Made by a program: the position numbers and the translations under genes
The notes under the pieces: model-generated
Told to the model about the DNA's origin: nothing
The model's input: the letters and a program-made list of their open reading frames with translations, nothing else
Database searches by the model: none
Assembly: GCF_004005865.1 (NCBI RefSeq)
Contig: NZ_SACN01000003.1
Location: forward strand, 434,001 to 498,000
DNA: 64,000 nucleotides
Direction of reading: 5' to 3'
From: Sphingomonas crocodyli
GTDB taxonomy: Bacteria; Pseudomonadota; Alphaproteobacteria; Sphingomonadales; Sphingomonadaceae
Shown here: piece after piece, positions 43,854 to 52,668 of the stretch
Position numbering within the stretch: position 1 is the stretch's first letter
Layout of the letters: every line of letters begins with the position of its first letter

Positions 43854-46112
43854 TTATCGCGGCCGGGGCGTCCAGCGTACCGACACCCGCCCATCGGCAG
43901 GAACGTGGAAAAGGACAGCTTCCGCGTCCGCTGACACCGATCGCAGCCGATCGCCTGCGGCGGTCTGGACGGTCAGCTCCGGCAAGGTCGTGCGAGGCTT
44001 GCGGGTTATCCGCAAGATGGCCGGGCAGCCTTCCCCACCGCCCAGTTGAAAACTCAGCGTCCTTTCGGCTGGTTGATCAGCGCTCAGCAGGAAATGATCG
44101 CAATACAGAGTGAATGGCACGCCGGCGAAATTGTGAAAGGCGCGGGTGGCAAAGACGAAGGCCGAGCCAGAGCCGTAAACCTCCTGGCCGACCTGGCCGG
44201 CGGGCTGCCCGTCCACATACAGATCCTCGACCGGTAGCGAGAGCGAACGGTCGACATGGCCGTTATGCTCGCGTTGCTGTGGCGCGATGGCGTCGGGCGG
44301 CAAAGCGTCGGGATAATAATACCAGGCGCGGTCGAGCGCATAGCGACAATATTGGCTGACCAGCATGCGAACATTGGCATCGAGATCGGGGCCGCCGTCC
44401 TTCAGATAGCGCTCGAAGGCTGCAAAACTGTCGAAGCATTCGTAGAGCGCCATATAGGGCGCATCGTGGAGCGCGGTGACACCAAGGAAAGTCCGGTAAT
44501 GGCGAGCATGGCCGATCTCGGATTCCCACATCGCTGCGTTGTGGAAGAAGCTGGCCAGATAGACGTAGGATTGGGCGAGGAATGTCGGGTCGTCGTCGAT
44601 CCGCCACAGCCGCATGCACGCAGCGGCGCCCCAGGCGGTGAGGTTCGCCTGATAGTTGAGCTTGAACCGCATGCCCTGCGCCTTGCGGATCGCGGCGCGG
44701 GCTTCGTCGAGGAAGCGCTTCTCGTCAGTGAGCTGAAACGCCTGCAGCATCACATAGGCATAAAGACCACCGACGTCGGTTTGTCCCAGATGCTGTTCGT
44801 CACGCGACGCGGTGATGATCGAGAAGTCGGTGACCTTGAACTGGATCGGCCAGATATAATCGAAGTGGTGCGCCGCTTTGATCGCAAATTCCATCGACTG
44901 ACGGAACAGCCGTTCGGCGCGCTTGTCGCCGTCGAGCGCGAGGCGCCCGAGGTTCATCAAGGGATGATAGAGATACCAGCTGTCGACCGCGTCCGCGTCC
45001 TTGTCCGCCCCAACATTGGGGAGATAGCGGCGCAGCGTCCTGAGCCTTGGATCGTAGAATTTGCGCAGGCCCGCTTCGAGCGCCGCCTTGAGCGGCACCC
45101 CCTCGCCAAGCCACGCCTCATAGTCCCGCAACGCCGCCAGCACCGACAGCTGCACCATCGAGTCGGGATATTCGGCGGCGGTATAGGGGTGGAGATAAAG
45201 ATGGCCGTAATGGCGGATGGTCGCTTCGGGCGCCCGATCGAGATCGCGCAGCGTCCGCCGCGCGCGCTCAGGCCAGTCGTGCCATTCCGCCTCGGGCAAT
45301 TCGATCTGGCGATATATGGCGCCGAGCAATGTCAGATAGCGCTGCGCCATCGCCGTCTCGTCGGCGTCGGTCTCGTCGTGAATAGCGACGAAGGTGTCAT
45401 AGACGACCACGGTCTCGCCCGCCCTCAATGGGTCGAGCGGCGGCTGCGGGCTCTGCGGCGGGGTTGGCGGCAGATAGCCGAGCTCGGGCCATTCGCCGCC
45501 CACCGCACCATCGGGTTTGGTATTGGTGGCGCGAAACCGCGCGTTGAGCGACGTGAAATTCTGGAAATAGAGGATGCTGCCGAACGCGGGTTTCTCGAGA
45601 CGCAGGTAACACACGCCGCTGTTCAGACCCCGCTGCGCCGCCTCGACCTTGCCCTGCGCGCGGGTCGGGTCGTCATTGGCATCCAGCGGATAAAGATCGC
45701 GAGGGTAGAAGGGAACAAGCAGGCCGACCGCGGGCGTCAGGCTCGTCGTGATGCGAAGCACCGGAACCTCGCCATCCGCGATCCGCATGACAAGCAGCTG
45801 GTGTCCGGCGCTGGTGTCGAGCTCGATGCGCAGTTTTTCGCCTGCCCCGCGCCGGACGCGCCGTATGTGCCGGCAGCCGCCCTGCGCCTGCGCGACCCGG
45901 AGCGCCAGCCCACCGCGATCCGGCCGTCGAACGAGCGCCCAGACGGCGTCGCAGCCTTCGGCAATCTCGATCGCGAGACCCCCGTGGTCGAACGCGGCGA
46001 TCCGGCGCATGCCGCCGGCAAGCTCGTCGCGCAGGGTGAGGACATAGGCGCTGACGGGGCGCGTCGACCCTATCTTCGGCCTGGCGGCACGCTTGGGATG
46101 CGCCTTCATCAT
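43854..46112 (-). CDS. Large uncharacterised protein, alpha-toroid-like
   Basis: A 752-residue protein without signal peptide. Residues 40-270 are beta-rich; residues about 290-620 contain many helical hairpins with aromatic motifs (HYGHLYLHPYTAAEYPDS, DSWYLYHPLMNLGRLAL, QTDVGGLYAYVMLQAFQLT, NLTAWGAAACMRLW), reminiscent of six-hairpin glycosidases or lyases; the C-terminus is again beta-rich. I cannot name a family or identify catalytic acids. Its start overlaps the stop of the MFS transporter gene (ATGA), so the two work together, perhaps on an imported sugar or glycoside. Confidence 0.6.
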   Translation of the reverse strand: MMKAHPKRAARPKIGSTRPVSAYVLTLRDELAGGMRRIAAFDHGGLAIEIAEGCDAVWALVRRPDRGGLALRVAQAQGGCRHIRRVRRGAGEKLRIELDTSAGHQLLVMRIADGEVPVLRITTSLTPAVGLLVPFYPRDLYPLDANDDPTRAQGKVEAAQRGLNSGVCYLRLEKPAFGSILYFQNFTSLNARFRATNTKPDGAVGGEWPELGYLPPTPPQSPQPPLDPLRAGETVVVYDTFVAIHDETDADETAMAQRYLTLLGAIYRQIELPEAEWHDWPERARRTLRDLDRAPEATIRHYGHLYLHPYTAAEYPDSMVQLSVLAALRDYEAWLGEGVPLKAALEAGLRKFYDPRLRTLRRYLPNVGADKDADAVDSWYLYHPLMNLGRLALDGDKRAERLFRQSMEFAIKAAHHFDYIWPIQFKVTDFSIITASRDEQHLGQTDVGGLYAYVMLQAFQLTDEKRFLDEARAAIRKAQGMRFKLNYQANLTAWGAAACMRLWRIDDDPTFLAQSYVYLASFFHNAAMWESEIGHARHYRTFLGVTALHDAPYMALYECFDSFAAFERYLKDGGPDLDANVRMLVSQYCRYALDRAWYYYPDALPPDAIAPQQREHNGHVDRSLSLPVEDLYVDGQPAGQVGQEVYGSGSAFVFATRAFHNFAGVPFTLYCDHFLLSADQPAERTLSFQLGGGEGCPAILRITRKPRTTLPELTVQTAAGDRLRSVSADAEAVLFHVPADGRVSVRWTPRPR

Positions 46113-47620
46113 CGCTCCGCCGCTATTATACGGTGTCGGCGAAGCCAGCGTGCGCGCAGGCGGGCATCATGCAGGAGCGAACCGCTGAATTCGGTGACGG
46201 CGCGCAGGCCCGCGACCGTACCGAGATTGCGCGCAACCCGGCCGGCTTCGCCCCAAACCTGTTCGATCATCGCACGCCGGTCGATCTGGCCTTCTTCCTG
46301 GACCAGCGAGAGCCGGTGCAGCGCGTAGAGACCAAGCGCGCCGGCGATCAGGAAGTAGAAATCCCACTGCGAAAGACCGAGCGGCGAGAAGACCGCAACG
46401 CCATTCGGACTTGTCCAGCGTAGGACAAGCTCGAAGCGTCGGGCGGCAAAAAAGTCGGCGAAAATGCCGCCCAGGATAGGCGCGACGCCAGCAGCGAGCG
46501 AGCTCACCAGCGCGCTCGTGGCGACATAAGCGGTCGCCTCGCCCTTGGGACTGAGTTTGAGCGCGATGTTGGCCGTGGCGAGCGTAACTCCGGCCACGGC
46601 AGCGCCCATCAGCAAATGCAGACCCACAAGATAGGCCATGCCGGCATCGCTCTTGCCGAGCTGCGATGCGACGACCATTCCGACGATGGCGAGGATATAG
46701 AGGGGGGCCGCGACCAGCAGGACGGACTTGTGTGCGAAGCGATCGCTGAGCGCGCCCCAGCTACGGATCGCAACCAGATTGGCGATCTGGCTGGCAACGC
46801 TCAGCACCATCACAAACGTCATGTCGAAGCCGAGCTGGCGGACGATGAACACCGTGAAAAAGGGCGTCGCGAGGTTGATCGCGAATTGCCAGGCGGCGAG
46901 GAAGTGAACGAGCCGGCGGAAATTGGCGTCGGCGAGCGGCGCACGCAGCAGGCTAAACAGGCCGAGCGGTTCGCCCGAAGCCGGCGGCATCTGCGGTTCG
47001 GGCAATCGGGCGACGACCAGGGCAGAGACCAACCCGGTCGCGCAACCGACCAGATAGAGGCTCGCAAAGGCCCAGGCGCGCAATGCTGATCCCGCTTGGG
47101 TCTGATCGAGCAAGAGTGCGGCGGCAAGACCGGCGGCCAGGCTGACCGAAGTCGTATAGACGGCTCGCTTCGCCATGACGGCACCAAGCCGATCCTGCGG
47201 AGCCAGATCGCGAAGCCAGGCATTCCACGCGCAGCCGCCGATCGCGCCGAGCGCACACAAAATGAACTGGCCGAGCGTGACCGAGGTGATCGCCAGCGCC
47301 GGCGGCAGAAAGACCGCAATGGCCATCACAGCGAGCATGGATCGGCCGATGATGCTGGTGATCACCGCGATTGTTTTGCGCCGACGTAGTCGTTCGACCA
47401 GCAGCACTGCCGGCGCCTGGAGAAGTTGCGACAGGAAGGGCGCGCTCGCAAGAATGCCGACCATGAGGTTCGAAGCGCCAAGATAGATTGCGAAAGCGGT
47501 GAGGATAACCCCGCTGGTCAGCGCGGCGGTCGCGCTCGAAAAGCCGGCTTCGTATATAAGCCGGCGAAGGCCCGCCTCGCGCTCGGCCTCGCTGATCGAC
47601 GGCGTCGGGGCGAGCGTCAC
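46109..47620 (-). CDS. MFS transporter
   Basis: A 503-residue, 12-helix major facilitator protein. The loop between helices 2 and 3 carries LVERLRRRKTIAV, a form of the MFS motif A, and a second copy-like loop is GALSDRFAHKSVLL. I chose GTG 47620 because GGAGGGG stands just before it; an earlier GTG at 47647 has no ribosome site. The C-terminus has a 60-residue cytoplasmic tail. It is translationally coupled to the following 752-residue gene, so its substrate is probably what that protein processes. Confidence 0.82.
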   Translation of the reverse strand: MTLAPTPSISEAEREAGLRRLIYEAGFSSATAALTSGVILTAFAIYLGASNLMVGILASAPFLSQLLQAPAVLLVERLRRRKTIAVITSIIGRSMLAVMAIAVFLPPALAITSVTLGQFILCALGAIGGCAWNAWLRDLAPQDRLGAVMAKRAVYTTSVSLAAGLAAALLLDQTQAGSALRAWAFASLYLVGCATGLVSALVVARLPEPQMPPASGEPLGLFSLLRAPLADANFRRLVHFLAAWQFAINLATPFFTVFIVRQLGFDMTFVMVLSVASQIANLVAIRSWGALSDRFAHKSVLLVAAPLYILAIVGMVVASQLGKSDAGMAYLVGLHLLMGAAVAGVTLATANIALKLSPKGEATAYVATSALVSSLAAGVAPILGGIFADFFAARRFELVLRWTSPNGVAVFSPLGLSQWDFYFLIAGALGLYALHRLSLVQEEGQIDRRAMIEQVWGEAGRVARNLGTVAGLRAVTEFSGSLLHDARLRARWLRRHRIIAAER

Positions 47621-47790
47621 GTGCCCCTCCACGCTTTCGTTTCGCACAGCCGGGATCGTTCAGACATTTCCTAGCTCCGGTCCTGGAGCACCGAAAAAGC
47701 ATTGCACGCCCGGGGGGTTCCCCCGCAAACCGCACTCGGACGCGAAGATCGTCGACTTTCTAATCTATGTTAAACCATTGATCTGCAATC

Positions 47791-47815
47791 GGAACTTGGC
47801 TGATTGGATCGCGTC
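47791..47815 (+). promoter_or_regulatory. EcfG-type promoter (CGTC variant)
   Basis: GGAAC at 47791-47795, 16-base spacer, CGTC at 47812-47815, upstream of the GTG at 47855. Confidence 0.55.
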
Positions 47816-47854
47816 TTTATCTTCGCTCGATGATCTTCGGAAAGGAGACGACTG

Positions 47855-48277
47855 GTGAGCAACGCGAAGAAATATGCTTATGCCTGGATCACGATCGGCT
47901 TCTTTCTCATTTCCATCGCGGGGCATTGGATTTTCGGGTGGTATGCCTTCGTCAACGAGGCGGCCGACCATGGCCAACCGGCGATCTTTGCCGACTATCT
48001 CGTCGAGATGGGGCGCGACACGTTTGAGAACTGGCAGTCGGAGTTCCTCCAGCTGCTGTGGCAGGTCGTGGGGCTGGCGTACTTCCTTTACGTGGGTTCG
48101 CCCTCGTCGAAGGAGAACGATGACCGGCTCGAAGCCAAGATCGACGAACTGATCCGGCTCGGCGGCGGTGAAAAGGCCGATGCACTGATCGCCGATATTG
48201 ATCGTCGCTTTGTGCGGGCGGGCGGTCACGCGCAGCCTCACGGCCATGACAATGAGGACGAGCAGTCCGAACCTTGA
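47855..48277 (+). CDS. DUF6766-like membrane protein
   Basis: A 140-residue protein beginning at GTG 47855 with AAAGGAGA nine bases upstream. Two transmembrane helices (AYAWITIGFFLISIAGHWIFGW and LLWQVVGLAYFLYVG) enclose a polar segment with FADYLVEMGRDTFENWQSEFLQ, the pattern I associate with DUF6766. The C-terminal tail is charged and His-rich (HAQPHGHDNEDE). The upstream EcfG-type promoter suggests stress induction. Function unknown. The 279 bases after it hold nothing I can support. Confidence 0.72.
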   Translation: MSNAKKYAYAWITIGFFLISIAGHWIFGWYAFVNEAADHGQPAIFADYLVEMGRDTFENWQSEFLQLLWQVVGLAYFLYVGSPSSKENDDRLEAKIDELIRLGGGEKADALIADIDRRFVRAGGHAQPHGHDNEDEQSEP

Positions 48278-48556
48278 TGGCGCGCCCACGGGTGGCGCGT
48301 TCAAGCTTCGTGCGCAGCCAGCGTCGACTTGCCAGACCCCGTACACCGTCGACCCCGGCCGAGCCGATCGGTGCCGAGCCCAATCCGTCGCAGCTACTCT
48401 CTTGGGCCGCGTTGAGACCTGCTTCCTCGAGCGGCGCTGTGATCCGTTCGGACGTCCCGATGGTGCGGGGCAACAGACAAGCTAGCTGTCGATCGTGATT
48501 GCTACGGCCAGATTATCCGGCAGCCTAACAGGCCTGCGGCATATCGGATCGCATCT

Positions 48557-49813
48557 TCACGATGCGTCCTGATCGATCGCGAGCCGGAAGCAGGTCGCAA
48601 AGCGCGCTTGGTCCGCCTTGCTTAGTCCAGCCTCGGCAAAGAGCGGTGCCCATCGTTTGGCAACGATCGCACGCATGCGCTCGACAATCGCGTTCGCATC
48701 CTCGGCCGAGAGATCGAAAGCGGCGGCACCTGCCAGCGCATTGTCGATGGTGGCTGCGCGCCCCTGCGGTCCGACACCGAGCACCAGTCGGCGTTCTAGC
48801 CCCACCTGAGGCTTGGGAACGACGTCATAGAGTGGGGAAAGCCGCCAGCCCCTGCCTTCCATCAGGAAGCCGTGATTACGCAGGTGATCGTCATCATTCG
48901 TGACGAGGATGTTGAAGACCATGCGAGCAAACAATTCGTGGAGGTCGGTGCGCACCTTGACGCCATGCTGGCGGATCGCGGCGGCAAGATCGGCATAGCC
49001 ATAGCGACTCACCTCGCTTTCGTGCGCGCCGAGCATGGTCAGGCCTGAGGCAAACGGCCGCCGGATGATGCCACCGGCACCGGGCGTGCGGTCAAACCGC
49101 TCGATCATGTAGATGTCGCGACCGAGCACCCTTTCGAAGTCGAGCGCGGGGACATCGAGTCCGCATTCGGCGGCGAGCCGCATCGTCGCGAGTTCGACCC
49201 GGCACTCGGGGAAGGTGTCGTTTTTCGCCGGGAACTTCGCGATCCAGGGCTGATCGCCCTTTTCGGTCGCAGCCTTCGGGCGCGCACCACCAAGTGAAGA
49301 ACCGGCATTGAGGAGAGCACGTAGATTGTCGTCGAGTTCGTCAACCTGCTGCGCACGCTCAGCCGCCTCTGCGAGTTCGGCCAAGGTGAAATGCTCGCCG
49401 GGCGCGTCGCCATCGGCCCAAGGGGTGATCCGTTCGGGCTTTTGAGGGGTGGGACCGAAGGCAAGCGCACCGACCCGATTATCGCCAGAAGCCAGGATCA
49501 GGTCCATGTCGGTCGGCAGCCGGTCGCCCATCGCCTTGTACATCAGATATTGGCCCCAGCCATCCGGGGCCGCGTCCCGAATCCCGCCGAACACCGCGAA
49601 GCCCTCCTCGGTCCGAAAGGTCCGCTCGACGCCGACATCGGGTAGCGGGAGGCTGAATGGGTCGACGGGCACGCGGTCGGACCGTTCAAGATAGCGCCGT
49701 CCATAGGCGAAGGTGGCGAAGCGGTTACGCGGCTCGTCCGTCATGACGAGCAGGCCCGCCGGCACCGGTCGTTCCGCCAGATGGACGAAGACGTAGCTGC
49801 GCACACTCGTCAT
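48557..49813 (-). CDS. hipA: HipA-family serine/threonine kinase toxin
   Basis: A 418-residue HipA-type kinase. The N-terminal subdomain is followed by the activation/P-loop-like SSLGGARPKA, the catalytic loop NDDDHLRNHGF (catalytic Asp and Asn) and the metal-binding DVVP in LSPLYDVVP. E. coli HipA phosphorylates glutamyl-tRNA synthetase and causes persistence; other HipA-like kinases have different tRNA-synthetase targets. The start overlaps the stop of the antitoxin gene by one base (TGATG). The order antitoxin-toxin and the twin operators upstream match a type II module. Confidence 0.9.
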   Translation of the reverse strand: MTSVRSYVFVHLAERPVPAGLLVMTDEPRNRFATFAYGRRYLERSDRVPVDPFSLPLPDVGVERTFRTEEGFAVFGGIRDAAPDGWGQYLMYKAMGDRLPTDMDLILASGDNRVGALAFGPTPQKPERITPWADGDAPGEHFTLAELAEAAERAQQVDELDDNLRALLNAGSSLGGARPKAATEKGDQPWIAKFPAKNDTFPECRVELATMRLAAECGLDVPALDFERVLGRDIYMIERFDRTPGAGGIIRRPFASGLTMLGAHESEVSRYGYADLAAAIRQHGVKVRTDLHELFARMVFNILVTNDDDHLRNHGFLMEGRGWRLSPLYDVVPKPQVGLERRLVLGVGPQGRAATIDNALAGAAAFDLSAEDANAIVERMRAIVAKRWAPLFAEAGLSKADQARFATCFRLAIDQDAS

Positions 49814-50157
49814 CAGAAGTCGAGGTCTTCGCCGGCGGGTACCCGGGTCCGCTTAGGCAGACGGGCGAGATCCTCGCTCATGCCCGCACGGTCGCTGTCC
49901 GAAGCGACGAGGTCGGCAAGGCGGTTGGTCATCCCGAATACGAGCAGGGCGCTGGCCAGTACAGCCAGACCTACAGTCGGATCGCCGGCCTCGAGCCGCC
50001 GGAGCGTCTGGACGGAGACAAGCATACGCTCAGCCATCAGGCTTTGCGGGATCTTGCGGCGACGGCGCGCAAGCGCGATATCCGCGCCAAGCTGGGTAAT
50101 GGCGCGGAGACTCTGGGGCGGCAGACCGCTGGCGGCTCGTGACGCGCGGGGCATCAT
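49813..50157 (-). CDS. hipB: HipB-like antitoxin, XRE family
   Basis: A 114-residue helix-turn-helix protein: ITQLGADIALARRRRKIPQSLMAERMLVSVQTLRRLEAGDPTVGL, a Cro/C1-type HTH, followed by an acidic tail ending in PAGEDLDF that would embrace the toxin. ATG 50157 (next ATG at 50154) is my choice; there is no Shine-Dalgarno sequence, and an earlier GTG at 50175 falls inside the operator. It represses its own operon by binding the inverted repeats upstream and neutralises HipA. Confidence 0.85.
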   Translation of the reverse strand: MMPRASRAASGLPPQSLRAITQLGADIALARRRRKIPQSLMAERMLVSVQTLRRLEAGDPTVGLAVLASALLVFGMTNRLADLVASDSDRAGMSEDLARLPKRTRVPAGEDLDF

Positions 50158-50163
50158 TTTTAA

Positions 50164-50207
50164 GTGACATATCACTCTTTAAACGTCAATAAGAGATGAT
50201 ATGTCAC
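50164..50207. promoter_or_regulatory. Twin-operator inverted repeat of the hipBA module
   Basis: GTGACATATCA at 50164-50174 and its exact reverse complement TGATATGTCAC at 50197-50207, with further matching CTCTT/AAGAG inside. Each arm contains TGA-N4-TCA, so each is itself nearly palindromic and could bind one HipB dimer. The arm centres are 33 bases apart, about three helical turns. Confidence 0.8.
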
Positions 50208-50269
50208 CTGTTTCGCCAAGTGCCAAGCCAACCTCAACCGCGCTGCCGGCGCAATAAGAGGACGCCAAG

Positions 50270-51259
50270 ATGAGGCCTGCGCGCCTGGGAATCGGGATAA
50301 TCGGCACGGGGAAGATGGCGCACCGAATGGCGGGCACCATTTCCCGCTCTGTCCCCGCGCGCCTTGCTCGTGTGGCGTCCACCTCACCCGAGCGCGCCGA
50401 TGCGTTTGCGAAGCATTTCAGCTGCAAGAGCGGCTCGCTGTCCGATCTGCTGCGCGATCCGGACGTGGAGGCCATCTACATCGCCAATGCCAATCGCGAC
50501 CATGCCAATGCCCTGAGCGATTCCTTCGCCTCGCAAAAGCCGATCCTCTGCGAAAAGCCCGTCACGCCAGACCTCGACACCAGCCTCGCCATGATCCAGC
50601 GCGCGCGAGAATCCCGAACCCTGCTGGTGGAAGCCATCTCAACGCCGTTTCTGCCCGCAGCGGCCGCTATGTTGAGATCGACGCGATCTCGCGGATCGCT
50701 GACCTTGGAAGCATCTTTCGGTTATCCGGTCCGCGCTGCCGATCGCCAGATGGTCATGGCACCCGATGCTGGAATTGTCCTCGACCGGGCCATTTACCCT
50801 TTAACGCTTGCCCGCCTGGCCTGCGGCCCCGGGGTCGTAGGCGATGTCGATCTGGTTCGCGACAACGGTGTCGCGATCGAAGCCAGGATCGAAATCCGAC
50901 ACGACAATGGGTCACGCTCGGTTCTAGAGGCATCCTTTGTTCGCCGACTGTCCAATCGGCTCACTGTCGGAAATGCAGACGGGTATCTCACGATCCCCGC
51001 CCCTTTGTTGTCGGCGCGCAGGCTCGCGGAAAGCACTGCGAGTCCAGCCCTCGGCGAACAAAATCCGCTGGTCCGCAGGATTTACGATGCGATGGCGCGA
51101 TTAAGCGGCCGCGCGTACGACTTCGGCGCCGATCCAGGCCTCCCCCTGCTCGCCCATTTCACCTCGCTTGCGGCCGCGGGGCTGACCGAAAGCCCCGTAC
51201 TGACCTATGACGTCATGACCGACGTCCACCAATGGATGGCCGCAGCGCAGCGCGCTTAG
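50270..51259 (+). CDS. Gfo/Idh/MocA-family oxidoreductase
   Basis: A 329-residue NAD(P)-dependent enzyme. The Rossmann motif GIIGTGKMAHRMAGTI opens the protein, IANANRDH follows, and the family Lys motif is CEKPVTPD near residue 98. The C-terminal alpha/beta domain carries ASFGYPVRAADRQMV. Such enzymes oxidise or reduce sugars, inositols or their derivatives. The ATG at 50270 has GAGG upstream. It stands alone between the divergent hipBA module and the convergent otsA gene, so the substrate is not indicated by context. Confidence 0.88.
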   Translation: MRPARLGIGIIGTGKMAHRMAGTISRSVPARLARVASTSPERADAFAKHFSCKSGSLSDLLRDPDVEAIYIANANRDHANALSDSFASQKPILCEKPVTPDLDTSLAMIQRARESRTLLVEAISTPFLPAAAAMLRSTRSRGSLTLEASFGYPVRAADRQMVMAPDAGIVLDRAIYPLTLARLACGPGVVGDVDLVRDNGVAIEARIEIRHDNGSRSVLEASFVRRLSNRLTVGNADGYLTIPAPLLSARRLAESTASPALGEQNPLVRRIYDAMARLSGRAYDFGADPGLPLLAHFTSLAAAGLTESPVLTYDVMTDVHQWMAAAQRA

Positions 51260-51279
51260 AATGCTGTGAACGACGATCT

Positions 51280-52668
51280 TCAGGCCGCGGCCGCTGCCGC
51301 CGCCCCTTCCAGCGCATCAGTGAACCTTTTGCGCCACCAGACGACATCTTGCGACATCACATTGTCCATGCACGCACGCCAGCGGGCCTGCCTTTCCTCA
51401 AGCGGCATCGCCAGCGCCTGCGCGATGGCATCGCAGATGTCCTCCGGGCTATGCGGATTGATCAGCAGCGCGTCGGTCAGTTGCTCGGCCGCGCCCGCGA
51501 ACCGCGAGAGGATGAGGACGCCAGGATCCTCGGGATCCTGCGCCGCCACATATTCTTTTGCGACCAGGTTCATCCCGTCGCGCAGCGGCGTCACCAGCCC
51601 GACCTTCGCCGCACGATAGATGCCCGCCAGCTTGTCGCGCGGATAGCCGCGGTTCACATAACGGATCGGCACCCATTCGACATCGGCGAAGGCCCCGTTG
51701 ATCCGGCCCGACAGCGCATCGAGCGAGCTGCGTATCTCCTGATAGCTCTGGACATCGCCGCGCGACGGCGGCGCGATCTGGAGCAGGAACACCTCGCCAT
51801 GCTGCCCCGCATTGGAGGACAGATAGCGCTCATAACCCAGGAACCGCTCCTCGAGCCCCTTCGAGTAATCGAGCCGGTCGACACCGATGATCATGTCGCG
51901 GCCGTTGGTGCTCTGACGCATGCGATAGTGGGCGTAGCGCGCCGCGGCCGACTGCGAGGCCTCGACGAAATTGTCCGCATCGATCCCGATCGGGCACGCG
52001 ATCGCCGTGACGCTGTGATCGCCGACGGTGACGCGATTGCCGTCGATGGTGCCGCCCAGTTCGTTACGCACATAATCGTGGAAACATTCGAGCGCATCGC
52101 GGGTCTGGAAACCGACCACGTCATAAGCGAGCAGGGTCTCAACCAGTTCACGATGATTGGGGAGCGAGAGCAGCAGCCGATAAGGCGGCCAGGGAATGTG
52201 GAGGAAGAAGCCGATGCGGTTCCGGATCCCCTTTTCGCGCAACCGCGCGCCCAGCGGGAACAGGTGATAGTCATGGACCCAGACGAGGTCGTCGCCCTCG
52301 ATCAGCGGCTCCAGCGTATCGGCGAAGCGCTGATTGACGCGCTCATAGCCTTCGGCAAACCCGCTCTCGAATTCGGCCAGGTCGATCCGGTAGTGGAATA
52401 AGGGCCACAAGGTGCGGTTCGCATAGCCGTTATAATATTCGTCGAGGTCCTGCGGCTCGAGGTCGATCGTCGCGGTGGTGACGCCGAAATTGCGCTGGAA
52501 ATCGATCTTGCCGGTAAACTCGTCGACCGTCTCGCCCGACCAACCGAACCAGATGCCCGAAGATTCGCGCAGCGCCGCCGAAAGCGCGACGGCCAGCCCC
52601 CCCTGGTTCCCGCCGCCTTCGCCCGTCGGGGGCTGAACGCGGTTGGAAATGATTATCAGGCGGCTCAT
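51280..52668 (-). CDS. otsA: Trehalose-6-phosphate synthase OtsA
   Basis: A 462-residue GT20 enzyme joining UDP-glucose and glucose-6-phosphate. Conserved segments: the acceptor loop NQGGLAVALSA, IWFGWSGE, WVHDYHLFPLGARLR, FFLHIPWPP, GVDRLDYSKGL and the donor-site RDGMNLVAKEYVA. It is the last gene of the otsB-GH15-otsA operon and overlaps the GH15 stop by four bases. The trailing Ala-rich segment at the C-terminus is unremarkable. Trehalose made here is a compatible solute and stress protectant. Confidence 0.96.
   Translation of the reverse strand: MSRLIIISNRVQPPTGEGGGNQGGLAVALSAALRESSGIWFGWSGETVDEFTGKIDFQRNFGVTTATIDLEPQDLDEYYNGYANRTLWPLFHYRIDLAEFESGFAEGYERVNQRFADTLEPLIEGDDLVWVHDYHLFPLGARLREKGIRNRIGFFLHIPWPPYRLLLSLPNHRELVETLLAYDVVGFQTRDALECFHDYVRNELGGTIDGNRVTVGDHSVTAIACPIGIDADNFVEASQSAAARYAHYRMRQSTNGRDMIIGVDRLDYSKGLEERFLGYERYLSSNAGQHGEVFLLQIAPPSRGDVQSYQEIRSSLDALSGRINGAFADVEWVPIRYVNRGYPRDKLAGIYRAAKVGLVTPLRDGMNLVAKEYVAAQDPEDPGVLILSRFAGAAEQLTDALLINPHSPEDICDAIAQALAMPLEERQARWRACMDNVMSQDVVWWRKRFTDALEGAAAAAAA

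Noticed and set aside
44256..46328. A 690-residue open frame on the plus strand
   Set aside because: It covers most of the 752-residue minus-strand gene. I chose the minus strand because it has an ATGA overlap with the MFS gene, an aromatic hairpin pattern and normal codon-position bias.
51232..52401. A 389-residue open frame on the plus strand
   Set aside because: Antisense to otsA; composition is that of a shadow frame.
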